Shown one piece after another: positions 45,068 through 56,468 of a DNA stretch of 64,000 nt. Under the pieces are notes generated by a model. It saw only the letters and a list, made by a program, of their open reading frames with translations. It did no database searches and was not told where the DNA came from. Position 1 is the stretch's first letter. The number at the start of each line of letters is the position of its first letter. This DNA is from Microbacterium ulmi (GTDB lineage: Bacteria > Actinomycetota > Actinomycetes > Actinomycetales > Microbacteriaceae). The stretch spans positions 310,001-374,000 of the forward strand of contig NZ_JAAOZF010000002.1 of the NCBI RefSeq assembly GCF_011759705.1, given 5' to 3'. The translations under genes were made by a program, and so were the position numbers.

Positions 45068-47212
45068 ATGACCAGCTACGACGACATCGACTTCTCGCCG
45101 CTCGAGGCGCTCTCCGACCGCGAGGTCGTCACGCACTCGCCCGTGCGCGACATCCGCCTCGCCTCCGGCAAGGTGCTCGCCCTCATCACCCTCGACAACG
45201 GGCGCGATCACACGCGCCCCAACACCCTGGGTCCGGCGACGCTCACGGAGCTGAGCGCGACTCTCGACGCGCTGAAGGCGCGCGCCGCTGCGGGCGAGAT
45301 CCACGCGGTCGGCATCACGGGCAAGCAGTACATCCTCGCGGCGGGCGCCGATCTCAGCGAGGTCGCGCACCTTCCGTCCAAGGAGATCGCGAAGCTCGTC
45401 ACGCAGCGCGGCCACCAGGTGCTGGGCGGGCTGTCGGAGCTCGGCGTTCCGACCTTCGCGTTCGTCAACGGGCTCGCGCTCGGCGGCGGACTGGAGATCG
45501 CGCTGAACTCCACGTATCGGACGGTGGATGCCTCGGCCGCGGCGATCGCGCTGCCCGAGGTGTTCCTCGGCATCATCCCTGGCTGGGGCGGCGCCTACCT
45601 GCTGCCGAACCTCATCGGCATCGAGAACGCGCTCGAGGTCGTGATCTCGAATCCTCTCAAGCAGAACCGGATGCTCAAGCCCCAGCAGGCGTTCGACTAC
45701 GGCATCTTCGACGCGATCTTCCCCGCGGCGACGTATCTCGAGAACTCCCTCGCGTGGGCCGACGGCGTGCTCACGGGCACGATCAAGGTCGAGCGCAAGA
45801 ACGAGCCCGGCAAGATCGAGCGCCTCACGAAGTGGCCCATCGCGATCAAGATGGCTCGCGGGATGCTCGAATCGAAGATCGGCACGGTCCCGACCTCGCC
45901 CTACGCCGCGCTCGAGCTGCTCGACAAGGCGAAGAGCGGAACCAAGGCCGAGGGCTTCGCCCGCGAGGACGACGTCCTCGCCGAGCTCATCGCCGGCGAC
46001 CAGTTCGCGGCATCCATCTACGCGTTCGACCTCGTGCAGAAGCGTGCGAAGCGACCTGTCGGGGCCCCCGACAAGGCGCTCGCGAAGAACGTCACGAAGG
46101 TCGGCATCATCGGTGCGGGCCTCATGGCGAGCCAGTTCGCGCTGCTGTTCGTCCGCAAGCTCCAGGTGCCGGTGCTGATCACCGACCTCGACCAGGCGCG
46201 CGTCGACAAGGGCCTCGCGTACATCGACGACGAGATCGGCAAGCTCGAGGCGAAGGGACGTCTCGACCGGGACACCGCCAACAGGCTGCGCGGACTCGTC
46301 CACGGCACGACCGACAAGAGCGAGTACGCAGACTGCGACTTCGTCATCGAGGCCGTGTTCGAGGAGGTCGGCGTCAAGCAGCAGGTGTTCGGCGAGATCG
46401 AGCAGATCGTCGCGGAGGACGCGATCCTCGCGACCAACACGTCGTCCCTGTCGGTCGAGGAGATCGGCTCGAAGCTGCGGCACCCCGAGCGCCTCGTCGG
46501 GTTCCACTTCTTCAACCCGGTCGCCGTCATGCCGCTCATCGAGATCGTCAAGACCCCGCAGACGACGGATGCCGCGCTCTCGACCGCGTTCGTCGTCGCG
46601 AAGGGACTCGGCAAGAACGCGGTCCTGACCGCGGACGCGCCCGGCTTCGTCGTCAATCGCCTCCTCGCGAAGGTCATGGGCGAGGCCGCACGTGCCGTGT
46701 ACGAGGGCACGCCGCTGCTCACGGTCGAAAAGGCCTTCGGCCCGCTCGGCCTGCCCATGACGCCGTTCCAGCTGATCGACCTCGTCGGCTGGAAGGTGGC
46801 CGCTCACGTGCAGGACACGATGGCGGGCGCCTTCCCCGACCGGTTCTTCGCCTCGGCGAACTTCCATCGGCTCGCGGAGCTCGAGCACGTCGTAGAGAAG
46901 GACAAGTCCGGTCGCGTCACGGGCTGGTCGAAGGCGGCGGAGAAGGTGCTCAAGGGCGCTGTCGGCTCGAACCCTTCGACCGAGGCGGACATCCTCCGCC
47001 GTGTGCAGGACGGCCTCGCGCAGGAGATCAGGTTGATGCTCGACGAGGGCGTGGTCCCTGAGGTCGAAGACATCGACCTGTGCCTCATCCTCGGCGCCGG
47101 CTGGCCCTTCATCGACGGCGGCGCCTCACCGTACCTCGACCGAGAGGGCGCGTCGAAGCGGGTCTTCTCGGACACGTTCCACCACCCGGTCATCACCGGT
47201 ATCGCGGGCTGA
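45068..47212 (+). CDS. fadJ: Multifunctional fatty-acid oxidation protein (enoyl-CoA hydratase/3-hydroxyacyl-CoA dehydrogenase)
   Basis: 714 residues. The enoyl-CoA hydratase domain (about 1-290) contains AAGADLSEV, GLALGGGLEIAL and the catalytic Glu in ALPEVFLGIIPGWGG. The NAD-binding dehydrogenase domain begins at KVGIIGAGLMASQFALL (near 345) and has FHFFNPVAVMPL, followed by the C-terminal dehydrogenase domain with APGFVVNRLLAK. It turns enoyl-CoA into 3-ketoacyl-CoA for the thiolase upstream. The ATG at 45068 is the first in this frame with the correct N-terminus. Confidence 0.95.
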   Translation: MTSYDDIDFSPLEALSDREVVTHSPVRDIRLASGKVLALITLDNGRDHTRPNTLGPATLTELSATLDALKARAAAGEIHAVGITGKQYILAAGADLSEVAHLPSKEIAKLVTQRGHQVLGGLSELGVPTFAFVNGLALGGGLEIALNSTYRTVDASAAAIALPEVFLGIIPGWGGAYLLPNLIGIENALEVVISNPLKQNRMLKPQQAFDYGIFDAIFPAATYLENSLAWADGVLTGTIKVERKNEPGKIERLTKWPIAIKMARGMLESKIGTVPTSPYAALELLDKAKSGTKAEGFAREDDVLAELIAGDQFAASIYAFDLVQKRAKRPVGAPDKALAKNVTKVGIIGAGLMASQFALLFVRKLQVPVLITDLDQARVDKGLAYIDDEIGKLEAKGRLDRDTANRLRGLVHGTTDKSEYADCDFVIEAVFEEVGVKQQVFGEIEQIVAEDAILATNTSSLSVEEIGSKLRHPERLVGFHFFNPVAVMPLIEIVKTPQTTDAALSTAFVVAKGLGKNAVLTADAPGFVVNRLLAKVMGEAARAVYEGTPLLTVEKAFGPLGLPMTPFQLIDLVGWKVAAHVQDTMAGAFPDRFFASANFHRLAELEHVVEKDKSGRVTGWSKAAEKVLKGAVGSNPSTEADILRRVQDGLAQEIRLMLDEGVVPEVEDIDLCLILGAGWPFIDGGASPYLDREGASKRVFSDTFHHPVITGIAG

Positions 47213-47225
47213 TCCGGGCCCTCCG

Positions 47226-47263
47226 CGAGGGGCTGTCGTTCCGCCGAGGACGGCAGCCCCTCG
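47226..47263 (+). terminator. Terminator after fadJ
   Basis: A 13-bp inverted repeat (47226-47238 with 47251-47263, one G-U pair) and a 12-base loop, 13 bases beyond the fadJ stop. Confidence 0.7.
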
Positions 47264-47336
47264 TCGTGCAGGCAGAGCGGCGTCGTGACGGCGCCGCCGA
47301 GATCGAGGATGCGCTCCGAGGGGGCGAACGCCAGCG

Positions 47337-49289
47337 CTACGCGTCGCCGCGACTGCGGGCCCACTCCCCCACGATCGGGATCTCGGACGTCGTCTGACGT
47401 GCGACCGGAAGGCGTGTGCCGAGCACCTGGGCGACGATGTTCTGGGCGATCTTCGCGGCCGTGAGACCGGCATCCTCGAGGATCTGCTCGCGCGTCGCGT
47501 GATCGATGAACTCGTCGGGGAGGCCGAGCTCGTCGACTGCCGTGTCGACGCCCGACTCCCTCAGCACCTGACGCACGCGCGTGCCGATGCCGCCGACGCG
47601 GATGCCGTCCTCGATCGTGATGACGAGACGATGGGATGCCGCGAGCTCGACGATCGACGGCTGCACGGGGACGACCCAGCGAGGATCGACGACGGTCGCG
47701 CCGATACCCTGTGCCTCGAGGCGCTCGGCGACATCGACGGCGAGATGAGCCATGGGACCGATCCCGACGAGCAGGACGTCTTCCGCCTCGCCTCGTGCGA
47801 GCACGTCCACGCCGTCCGCGAGGCGCTCCACAGCGGGGAGATCGCGGCTCACGGCACCCTTGGGGTAGCGCAGGACGGTCGGCGCATCGTGCACCGCGAC
47901 GGCTTCGCGCAGCTCCTCGCGCAGGCGAGCCGCGTCGCGCGGCACCGCCATGCGGATGTGCGGCACGAGCTGCAGCATCGCGAGATCCCAGATGCCGTGG
48001 TGACTCGGGCCGTCTGGACCGGTCACACCCGCGCGGTCGAGGACGAACGTGACCCCGGCCTTGTGCAGCGCGACATCCATGAGCACCTGGTCGAACGCGC
48101 GGTTCATGAACGTCGCGTAGATCGCGACGACAGGGTGCAGCCCGCCGAACGCCAGGCCGGCGGCGGACGCGACCGCGTGCTGCTCGGCGATGCCGACGTC
48201 ATAGACGCGATCGGGGAATCGCTGCGCGAAGGGCAGCAGTCCCGTCGGGCGGAGCATGGCGGCCGTCATGCCGATGACGTCGGCGCGCTCCTCGCCGATC
48301 GCGACGAGCTCCTCGGCGAACACGTCCGTCCATCCGGCGCCCGCGGCGCTGCCGACCGGCGTGCCCGATACCGGGTCTATGCGCCCGACGGCATGGAACT
48401 GGTCTGCCTCGTCGTCGAGCGCAGGCTGGTAGCCGCGCCCCTTCTCCGTGATGGCGTGCACGATGACGGGCGCGCCGTACTCCTTCGCGAGCTCGAGAGT
48501 CTCGATGAGCGAGCCGAGGTCGTGGCCGTCGACGGGGCCGAGGTATTTGATGTCGAGATTGGAATACAGCTCGGTGTTGTTCGTGAATCGCGACAGGAAA
48601 CCGTGCGTGCCCCCGCGGACTCCGCGGTAGACGGCGCGTGCCGCGGGGCCCAGCTTGCGCGAGAGCGTGTCCGACCCGCGGTGCAGGTTGCGGTACGTGT
48701 CTGCCGTGCGCACGCGGTTCAGATACCGCGCCATGCCGCCGATCGTGGGTGCGTACGACCGCCCGTTGTCGTTCACGATGATGACGAGATTGCGGTCGTT
48801 GTCGTCGGAGATGTTGTTGAGCGCCTCCCACGTCATCCCGCCCGTGAGAGCTCCGTCGCCGACGACGGCGATGACGTGCCGGTCTTTGCGGCCCGTGCGG
48901 GTGAGGGCCCGCGAAAGGCCGTCGGCCCAGCTCAGCGAGCTCGACGCATGGGACGACTCCACGACGTCGTGCGGGCTCTCCGAGCGCTGCGGGTAGCCTG
49001 CGAGACCTCCTCGCGCCCGCAGGTCGGAGAAGTCCTGACGGCCGGTCAGCAGCTTGTGGACGTACGACTGGTGACCCGTGTCGAAGATCACGGGGTCGTT
49101 CGGCGAGTCGAAGACCCGATGGAGCGCGATCGTGAGCTCGACGACCCCGAGGTTCGGACCGAGGTGCCCGCCTGTGCGAGCCACGTTCTCGATCAGGAAC
49201 GCGCGGACCTCGGCGGCGAGCTCGTCGAGCTGTGCGAGCGAGAGCCTGTCGAGGTCACGGGGTCCTGCGATGGAGGACAGCAGTGCCAT
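47337..49289 (-). CDS. dxs: 1-deoxy-D-xylulose-5-phosphate synthase
   Basis: 650 residues. Thiamine-diphosphate motif GDGALTGGMTWEALNN near residue 150, N-terminal DTGHQSYVHKLLTGR, and the transketolase-type pyrimidine domain with AEQHAVASAAGLA. It is the first step of the methylerythritol-phosphate isoprenoid pathway. The ATG at 49289 (AGGGAG at good spacing, family start SSIAGPRDLDRL) is preferred to the upstream in-frame start at 49322. It converges with fadJ; the gap to acnA carries the acnA terminator. Confidence 0.95.
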   Translation of the reverse strand: MALLSSIAGPRDLDRLSLAQLDELAAEVRAFLIENVARTGGHLGPNLGVVELTIALHRVFDSPNDPVIFDTGHQSYVHKLLTGRQDFSDLRARGGLAGYPQRSESPHDVVESSHASSSLSWADGLSRALTRTGRKDRHVIAVVGDGALTGGMTWEALNNISDDNDRNLVIIVNDNGRSYAPTIGGMARYLNRVRTADTYRNLHRGSDTLSRKLGPAARAVYRGVRGGTHGFLSRFTNNTELYSNLDIKYLGPVDGHDLGSLIETLELAKEYGAPVIVHAITEKGRGYQPALDDEADQFHAVGRIDPVSGTPVGSAAGAGWTDVFAEELVAIGEERADVIGMTAAMLRPTGLLPFAQRFPDRVYDVGIAEQHAVASAAGLAFGGLHPVVAIYATFMNRAFDQVLMDVALHKAGVTFVLDRAGVTGPDGPSHHGIWDLAMLQLVPHIRMAVPRDAARLREELREAVAVHDAPTVLRYPKGAVSRDLPAVERLADGVDVLARGEAEDVLLVGIGPMAHLAVDVAERLEAQGIGATVVDPRWVVPVQPSIVELAASHRLVITIEDGIRVGGIGTRVRQVLRESGVDTAVDELGLPDEFIDHATREQILEDAGLTAAKIAQNIVAQVLGTRLPVARQTTSEIPIVGEWARSRGDA

Positions 49290-49415
49290 CGCACTCCCTT
49301 CGCCGTCTACGCTCACGGTCACCCGCAGTCGGATGCCTCGCCAAGTCTACCCACGACGGCTCGACAGCCCCTGCGAGGGGGGCAGGCGGAGCACGCGCCG
49401 TCCCGCCCGCGACGA

Positions 49416-49447
49416 CGAGTGGGTCGGAGGTTCCCCCGGCCCACTCG
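49416..49447 (-). terminator. Terminator of acnA
   Basis: A 12-bp stem (49416-49427 with 49436-49447, one G-U pair) with an 8-base loop, 13 bases beyond the aconitase stop. Confidence 0.7.
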
Positions 49448-49460
49448 TGAGAGGCATACG

Positions 49461-52289
<2,829 letters not shown>

Positions 52290-52370
52290 GTGTGTCTCCT
52301 TCGTCGGCGGCGGGCGCGGGCCGATGACTCGGCACTCCCCATCTTCCCCCGCTCCGAGGGCGTCGGCTAG

Positions 52371-52389
52371 TGAGGTTGGCCTAACCCTG
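52371..52389 (-). promoter_or_regulatory. DtxR/IdeR iron-box-like site upstream of acnA
   Basis: The minus strand reads CAGGGTTAGGCCAACCTCA. It matches 14 of 19 positions of the actinobacterial iron-box consensus (TTAGGTTAGGCTAACCTAA), including the central GGTTAGGC and AACCT. It lies 82 bases before the acnA start. Confidence 0.4.
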
Positions 52390-52399
52390 ACGGGGTGGA

Positions 52400-52423
52400 A
52401 TTTATCTTGATATCAAGATAAAT
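52400..52423. promoter_or_regulatory. Perfect 24-bp palindrome, probable MarR-type operator upstream of acnA
   Basis: A perfect palindrome centred on TCTTGATATCAAGA and extended by ATTTA/TAAAT. It lies 111 bases before the acnA GTG and four bases after the DUF3159 stop. It is strikingly AT-rich in about 70% GC DNA. The shape fits a MarR-family dimer site; Streptomyces TamR, a citrate-sensing MarR protein, is known to act at aconitase promoters. Confidence 0.6.
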
Positions 52424-52426
52424 GTA

Positions 52427-53215
52427 TCACTCGGCGGGAGGCTCCGCGTCGGTCCTCGAGCGGGGGTACAGCCGACGCACGACGAGCCAGGTGCCCGCCA
52501 GCAGCGCGGCGAAGAAGGGGATGCCCATCACGATCTTCAGGGTTCCGAGGGCCGCGATGTCGCCCGACCAGTAGAACGGCAGCTGCACGGCGAGCCGCGC
52601 GAGGAACAGCGCGGCCCACGCGATCGACAGCCAGAAGAAGACGCGGCGCTTGTGCGCGTCCTGGCGCCACTGCAGGCCGTCCTCCATGAGGAAGCCGCTG
52701 ATCACCCCGATGAGCGGCCAGCGCACGACGGCGGAGATCAAGAAGGCCGCTCCATAGGCGATGTTCGTGACGAACCCGACGACGAACTGATCGGCGGCGT
52801 TCCCCGTGAACAGCGGCAGACCCGCCGCGATGACGGCTGCCACGAGCCCCGACAGGGCGGCGACCGGCGGCGACTTCGTCGCGACGCGCACGACGGTGAA
52901 CAGGGCGGCGACGCCCACCGAGATGCCGAGCGCCCAGAGAAGCTCATGCGTGGCCGTGTAGATCACGACGAACGCGAGGAGCGGCAGAACCGACTCCAGG
53001 ATGCCGCGCCAGCCGCCGATCACCTGCCAGATGACGCGACCCGTCGGGGCGTCCGAGTCGGGGTCGAGCCCCGCCCTTCGCGCGGCGGCGCCGAGCGCGG
53101 CGCCCAGCAGCTCCGACGCCGTGGGCTCCTCCCCCGCGTCGTCTCCCGGTTCCCGATGGTGCGGCGGCGGGGGCGTCAGGTCGTCGCGCTCCGAGGGGGT
53201 CAGCGGATCGGTCAC
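52427..53215 (-). CDS. DUF3159 membrane protein
   Basis: 262 residues. A Pro-rich cytoplasmic N-terminus (about 1-75) is followed by five or six membrane helices with the family stretches WRGILESVLPLLAFV and FLMEDGLQWRQDAHKRR. This is an actinobacterial family of unknown function, usually found with DUF3710 and dut as here. The GTG at 53215 overlaps the DUF3710 stop (GTGA), so the pair is coupled. Confidence 0.88.
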   Translation of the reverse strand: MTDPLTPSERDDLTPPPPHHREPGDDAGEEPTASELLGAALGAAARRAGLDPDSDAPTGRVIWQVIGGWRGILESVLPLLAFVVIYTATHELLWALGISVGVAALFTVVRVATKSPPVAALSGLVAAVIAAGLPLFTGNAADQFVVGFVTNIAYGAAFLISAVVRWPLIGVISGFLMEDGLQWRQDAHKRRVFFWLSIAWAALFLARLAVQLPFYWSGDIAALGTLKIVMGIPFFAALLAGTWLVVRRLYPRSRTDAEPPAE

Positions 53216-53811
53216 GCGCTGCCCGGCGTCGACGGCATCCGCAGCGGGATGAGATCGCGCGGGGGCATCGGCGTGGTGCCGCGCACGACCACGATCGAGC
53301 GGAACAGGTCCTCCACCTTGGCGGCGGCGTCGACGTCGGAGGTCGCGGCGCCTCCGATGACGCCGCGCAGGAACCAGCGCGGCCCGTCGATGCCGACGAA
53401 GCGCGCGAGGCGCTTGCCCGTCGATCCGTCGGCGCCGGCGATGACGGGGACCTCCGCGAGAAGCTCGGGACCGAGCGGCCCCTCGCGCTCCTCGACGCGT
53501 CCGCCCTGCTGGCGGACCTGCTGACGGATCTGCTCTCGCGTCTCCTCCCACAGCCCTGTCGTCCGTGGTGCGGCGAACGGCTGCACCTGCAGGGTCGAGT
53601 CTGCGTAGTCGAGGCCGACGGCGACGATGCGCTTGGACTGCTCCTCGACTTCGAGGCGCAGGTTGAGCCCCTCGCGCGGCAGGATCTTGATGCCGCCGAG
53701 ATCGATGTAGGGGCGGACGGGGTTCGCCTCGGACTCGTCGAACGGGCCCGCCTCCGCCCGGTCCGGCGGTGCGACCTTGCGGGCCGCGTCCTGGGGGGTG
53801 GCATCTGTCAT
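53212..53811 (-). CDS. DUF3710 family protein
   Basis: 199 residues, soluble. Conserved stretches: YIDLGGIKILPREGLNLRLE, QPFAAPRTTGLWEETREQIR and VGIDGPRWFLRGVIGG near residue 150. Function unknown. It is coupled downstream to the DUF3159 membrane protein and lies 62 bases after dut on the same strand, a conserved actinobacterial order. The ATG at 53811 follows AGTCAAGG; the longer open frame upstream is a shadow of dut. Confidence 0.88.
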   Translation of the reverse strand: MTDATPQDAARKVAPPDRAEAGPFDESEANPVRPYIDLGGIKILPREGLNLRLEVEEQSKRIVAVGLDYADSTLQVQPFAAPRTTGLWEETREQIRQQVRQQGGRVEEREGPLGPELLAEVPVIAGADGSTGKRLARFVGIDGPRWFLRGVIGGAATSDVDAAAKVEDLFRSIVVVRGTTPMPPRDLIPLRMPSTPGSA

Positions 53812-53873
53812 GCCTTGACTCCGTCCTTCGTTCTCTTGGCCGCGGGGAGATCCCCGCGAGCCCTCGCCGGCGG

Positions 53874-54320
53874 CTACGCCGCGCCCCCGTGGTACCCCGT
53901 CGAGCCGAAGCCGGCTTCGCCGCGGACGCTCTCGGGGAGCTCTTCGACGGGAATGAAGCGCGCACGCGACACGGGCATCACGATGAGCTGGGCGATGCGA
54001 TCGCCGACTGCGACATCGTAGGCGCTGTCGGCATCGGTGTTGAGGAGCGAGACCTTCAGCTCGCCGCGGTAGCCCGCGTCGACGGTGCCCGGGGAGTTGA
54101 CGATCGTGATGCCGTGCTTCGCGGCGAGCCCGCTGCGGGGCACGACGAAGCCGACGTAGCCGTCGGGGATCGCGACGCGCACCCCCGTCGCCACGAGCGC
54201 GCGCCGACCCGGCTCCAGCCGCACGGACTCGGCGGAGACGAGGTCGGCTCCGGCGTCGCCGGGGTGGGCGTAGACCGGAACCTCGGATGCGATGATGGGA
54301 ACGTCCACGGATTCGGTCAC
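53874..54320 (-). CDS. dut: dUTP diphosphatase
   Basis: 148 residues with the five trimeric dUTPase motifs: AHPGDAGADLVS, RSGLAAKHGI, VNSPGTVDAGYRGEL, GDRIAQLIVMP and the C-terminal arm RGEAGFGSTGYHG. It hydrolyses dUTP to dUMP, keeping uracil out of DNA. The GTG at 54320 lies six bases after TACCCT, another leaderless-type promoter. It is divergent from the DUF3093 gene, with starts only 12 bases apart. Confidence 0.96.
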   Translation of the reverse strand: MTESVDVPIIASEVPVYAHPGDAGADLVSAESVRLEPGRRALVATGVRVAIPDGYVGFVVPRSGLAAKHGITIVNSPGTVDAGYRGELKVSLLNTDADSAYDVAVGDRIAQLIVMPVSRARFIPVEELPESVRGEAGFGSTGYHGGAA

Positions 54321-54326
54321 GCAACG

Positions 54327-54332
54327 AGGGTA
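54327..54332 (-). promoter_or_regulatory. -10 box of dut (TACCCT), 6 bases before the GTG
   Basis: TACCCT on the minus strand followed by CGTTGC and the dut GTG. It overlaps the leader position of the divergent DUF3093 gene, whose ATG is at 54333. Confidence 0.4.
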
Positions 54333-54827
54333 ATGCAGAAGACAGCAGGCTTCATCAGGCCCCGAGCGGGCGCCGCGTACCGAGAGCGGCTCAGCCCCTC
54401 GCTGTGGGCCCTCGTCAGCGCGGCCGTCGTGGCGCCTATGGCGGCGCTCGTGTTCGCGCCGCTCGACACGACCGTCGCGCTCGTCGTGGGCGTGCTCGTC
54501 GGCGCCGCCTTCGTCGCGCTTCTCGTGGCGGGATCGCCCGTCGTCGAGGTGCGCGACGGGCGGCTGCGGGCGGGTCGCGCGCACATCGGCGTCGAATACC
54601 TCGGCGCCCCGGTCGCCCTCACGGGCGACGACGCGCGGCACAGGCGGGGACCGGGGCTCGGCCGTGACGCGTGGCATGTCATACGTGGCGGGATCGACGG
54701 CGTCGTCGTCGTGCCGGTGACGGATCCCGACGATCCGACGACCGAGTGGGTCGTGTCGTCGCGCACGCCCGACCGCCTTGCTGCGGCGCTCAACCGTGCG
54801 CGCGCGAACGCAGAAACCGCCGGCTAG
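54333..54827 (+). CDS. DUF3093 family membrane protein
   Basis: 164 residues. Two close membrane helices (about 25-65), then a soluble C-terminal domain with VEVRDGRLRAGRAHIGVEYLG and VSSRTPDRLAAAL. Conserved actinobacterial family beside dut, function unknown. The ATG at 54333 directly abuts the dut promoter; GAGGG is too close to be an ideal ribosome site. Confidence 0.88.
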   Translation: MQKTAGFIRPRAGAAYRERLSPSLWALVSAAVVAPMAALVFAPLDTTVALVVGVLVGAAFVALLVAGSPVVEVRDGRLRAGRAHIGVEYLGAPVALTGDDARHRRGPGLGRDAWHVIRGGIDGVVVVPVTDPDDPTTEWVVSSRTPDRLAAALNRARANAETAG

Positions 54828-54911
54828 GACCGAGAGCCGAGGCGAACCCGTATGGGATGGCCCTACGCTGTCGTTCCCGACCGGCGGCGTCGAAGAAGAG
54901 GATGCCTCGGA

Positions 54912-55205
54912 CTAGGCCGCGCATTCCGTGCAGATCGGTCCGCCCGAGTCCTCGTGGTCGAGCTGCGAGCGGTGCTTCACGAGGAAGCAGTTGACGCACG
55001 TGAACTCGTCCTCCTGGGGAGGAAGAACCACGACGTCGAGCTCGAGGTCGGACAGATCCGCCCCGGGCAGTTCGAAGCCCGACGGGTTGTCGGCATCCTC
55101 GACGTCGACTGCACCCGAGAGCTTGTCGGGAACACGCTCCTTGAGCGCTTCGATCGACTCGCTGTCGTCTTCCGTCTTGCGGGGTGCGTCGTAGTCGGTG
55201 GCCAT
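54912..55205 (-). CDS. DUF4193 family protein
   Basis: 97 residues, acidic, with two Cys pairs (CVNC and CTEC) that could bind zinc in a small ribbon at the C-terminus. Family start ATDYDAPRK. Actinobacterial, function unknown. It is divergent from sepH with about 200 bases between them; only weak promoter-like sequence is seen in that gap. Confidence 0.9.
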   Translation of the reverse strand: MATDYDAPRKTEDDSESIEALKERVPDKLSGAVDVEDADNPSGFELPGADLSDLELDVVVLPPQEDEFTCVNCFLVKHRSQLDHEDSGGPICTECAA

Positions 55206-55411
55206 GCGTTAACGTCTCAACTTCCACTAGCTCTGTCATGCCGTTTTGGGGCGGCGATAGTTTGCCGGATCAGGGTGGTTTCCGCAAATGCTGTTCTCGC
55301 CGCTCCGTACCGCGCATCCGTGAAACTCACGGCACGCCCCGGATATTCCCGGTCCACGCGGATTCACGTGCGAGCATGAGCGGACACCGCTGGATCGGAG
55401 AGGCGTTTCGC

Positions 55412-56452
55412 ATGGAACAGCTCAAAGTCATCGGAACCGAGGACGATCGACTCGTCCTGGCGACCGAGTCGGGCGAACGATTCTCACTCGCCGTCGACGA
55501 CGTGCTGCGCCACGAGCTGCGCAAGACACGGCGCGAACCCGAGGTGCGCACGGTCAGGCCGAGCCCGCGCGACATCCAGGCGCACATCCGTGCCGGGCTC
55601 TCTGCCGAAGAGGTCGCCGAGCTGCTGGGCGCGCGCGTCGAGGACGTCGCGCGCTTCGAAGGCCCCGTGCTGGCCGAGCGCGAGCACATCGTCGGCCAGG
55701 CGCTCGCCGTGCCCGTCCTGCTTGCGACCGAGCTCGACGGCGACGCCCACGCGACGTTCGGCACCGCCGTCCGCGCGAAGCTCGCGGACGCGGGCGCCGT
55801 GGGCGAGCGCTGGACGAGCTGGAAGGAGCCGAACGGCTGGATCGTCAAGCTCGAGTTCGCGGCGGGCGAGATCGATCACGATGCCCGCTGGTCGTTCGAG
55901 CCGCGCCGCGCGACGCTCGCCCCGCTGAACGCCGACGCCGTCCAGCTCTCGCGACAGGGCTCTCTCCCCGAGGGGCTCATCCCCCGGCTGCGGGCCCTCG
56001 AGGTGGTGGCCCCCAAGGACGAGTCGCGATTCGACAGCGGAGCCTTCGGACCGCGTCGGATGCCGGCCCCCGAGGCTGACCTGGAGACGCCCGAGGTGCC
56101 ATCCCCCGTCTCGCCTGCCGTTCAGCACGCCGCGATCAAGCGCGCGACAGAGCCGTCGGTCACCTCCGCCGAGACGGCCGACCTCCTCGAGGCCCTGCGC
56201 CGTCGTCGCGGACAGCGCGAGCCGCTGCCCGGAACCGAGGAGATCGCGGCCGACCGCGCCGGCGCGCCTGTCGCGCTCTTCGACGCGCTCGAACCGGGAT
56301 ACGACGAGGCGCCCGCCGATCAGCATGGACAAGAGTCCGCCGCAGACTACCGCGAGCCAGCGGTCGCGGCGGAAGGCGCCGGGCGACGCAAGGGTCGCAC
56401 GTCGATGCCGTCGTGGGACGAGATCGTCTTCGGCGCCCGCACAGACGACTGA
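55412..56452 (+). CDS. sepH: Cell-division regulator SepH (DUF3071)
   Basis: 346 residues. The N-terminal DUF3071 domain (about 1-170) includes MEQLKVIGTEDDRLVLA, the helix-turn-helix-like IRAGLSAEEVAELLG and WSFEPRR; the rest is a long, low-complexity, acidic linker ending in a conserved short motif SMPSWDEIVFG. In Streptomyces SepH stimulates FtsZ assembly. The ATG at 55412 has GGAGAGG upstream. It converges with the phosphodiesterase gene. Confidence 0.92.
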   Translation: MEQLKVIGTEDDRLVLATESGERFSLAVDDVLRHELRKTRREPEVRTVRPSPRDIQAHIRAGLSAEEVAELLGARVEDVARFEGPVLAEREHIVGQALAVPVLLATELDGDAHATFGTAVRAKLADAGAVGERWTSWKEPNGWIVKLEFAAGEIDHDARWSFEPRRATLAPLNADAVQLSRQGSLPEGLIPRLRALEVVAPKDESRFDSGAFGPRRMPAPEADLETPEVPSPVSPAVQHAAIKRATEPSVTSAETADLLEALRRRRGQREPLPGTEEIAADRAGAPVALFDALEPGYDEAPADQHGQESAADYREPAVAAEGAGRRKGRTSMPSWDEIVFGARTDD

Positions 56453-56468
56453 GGTCGCGGGCGGCGGT

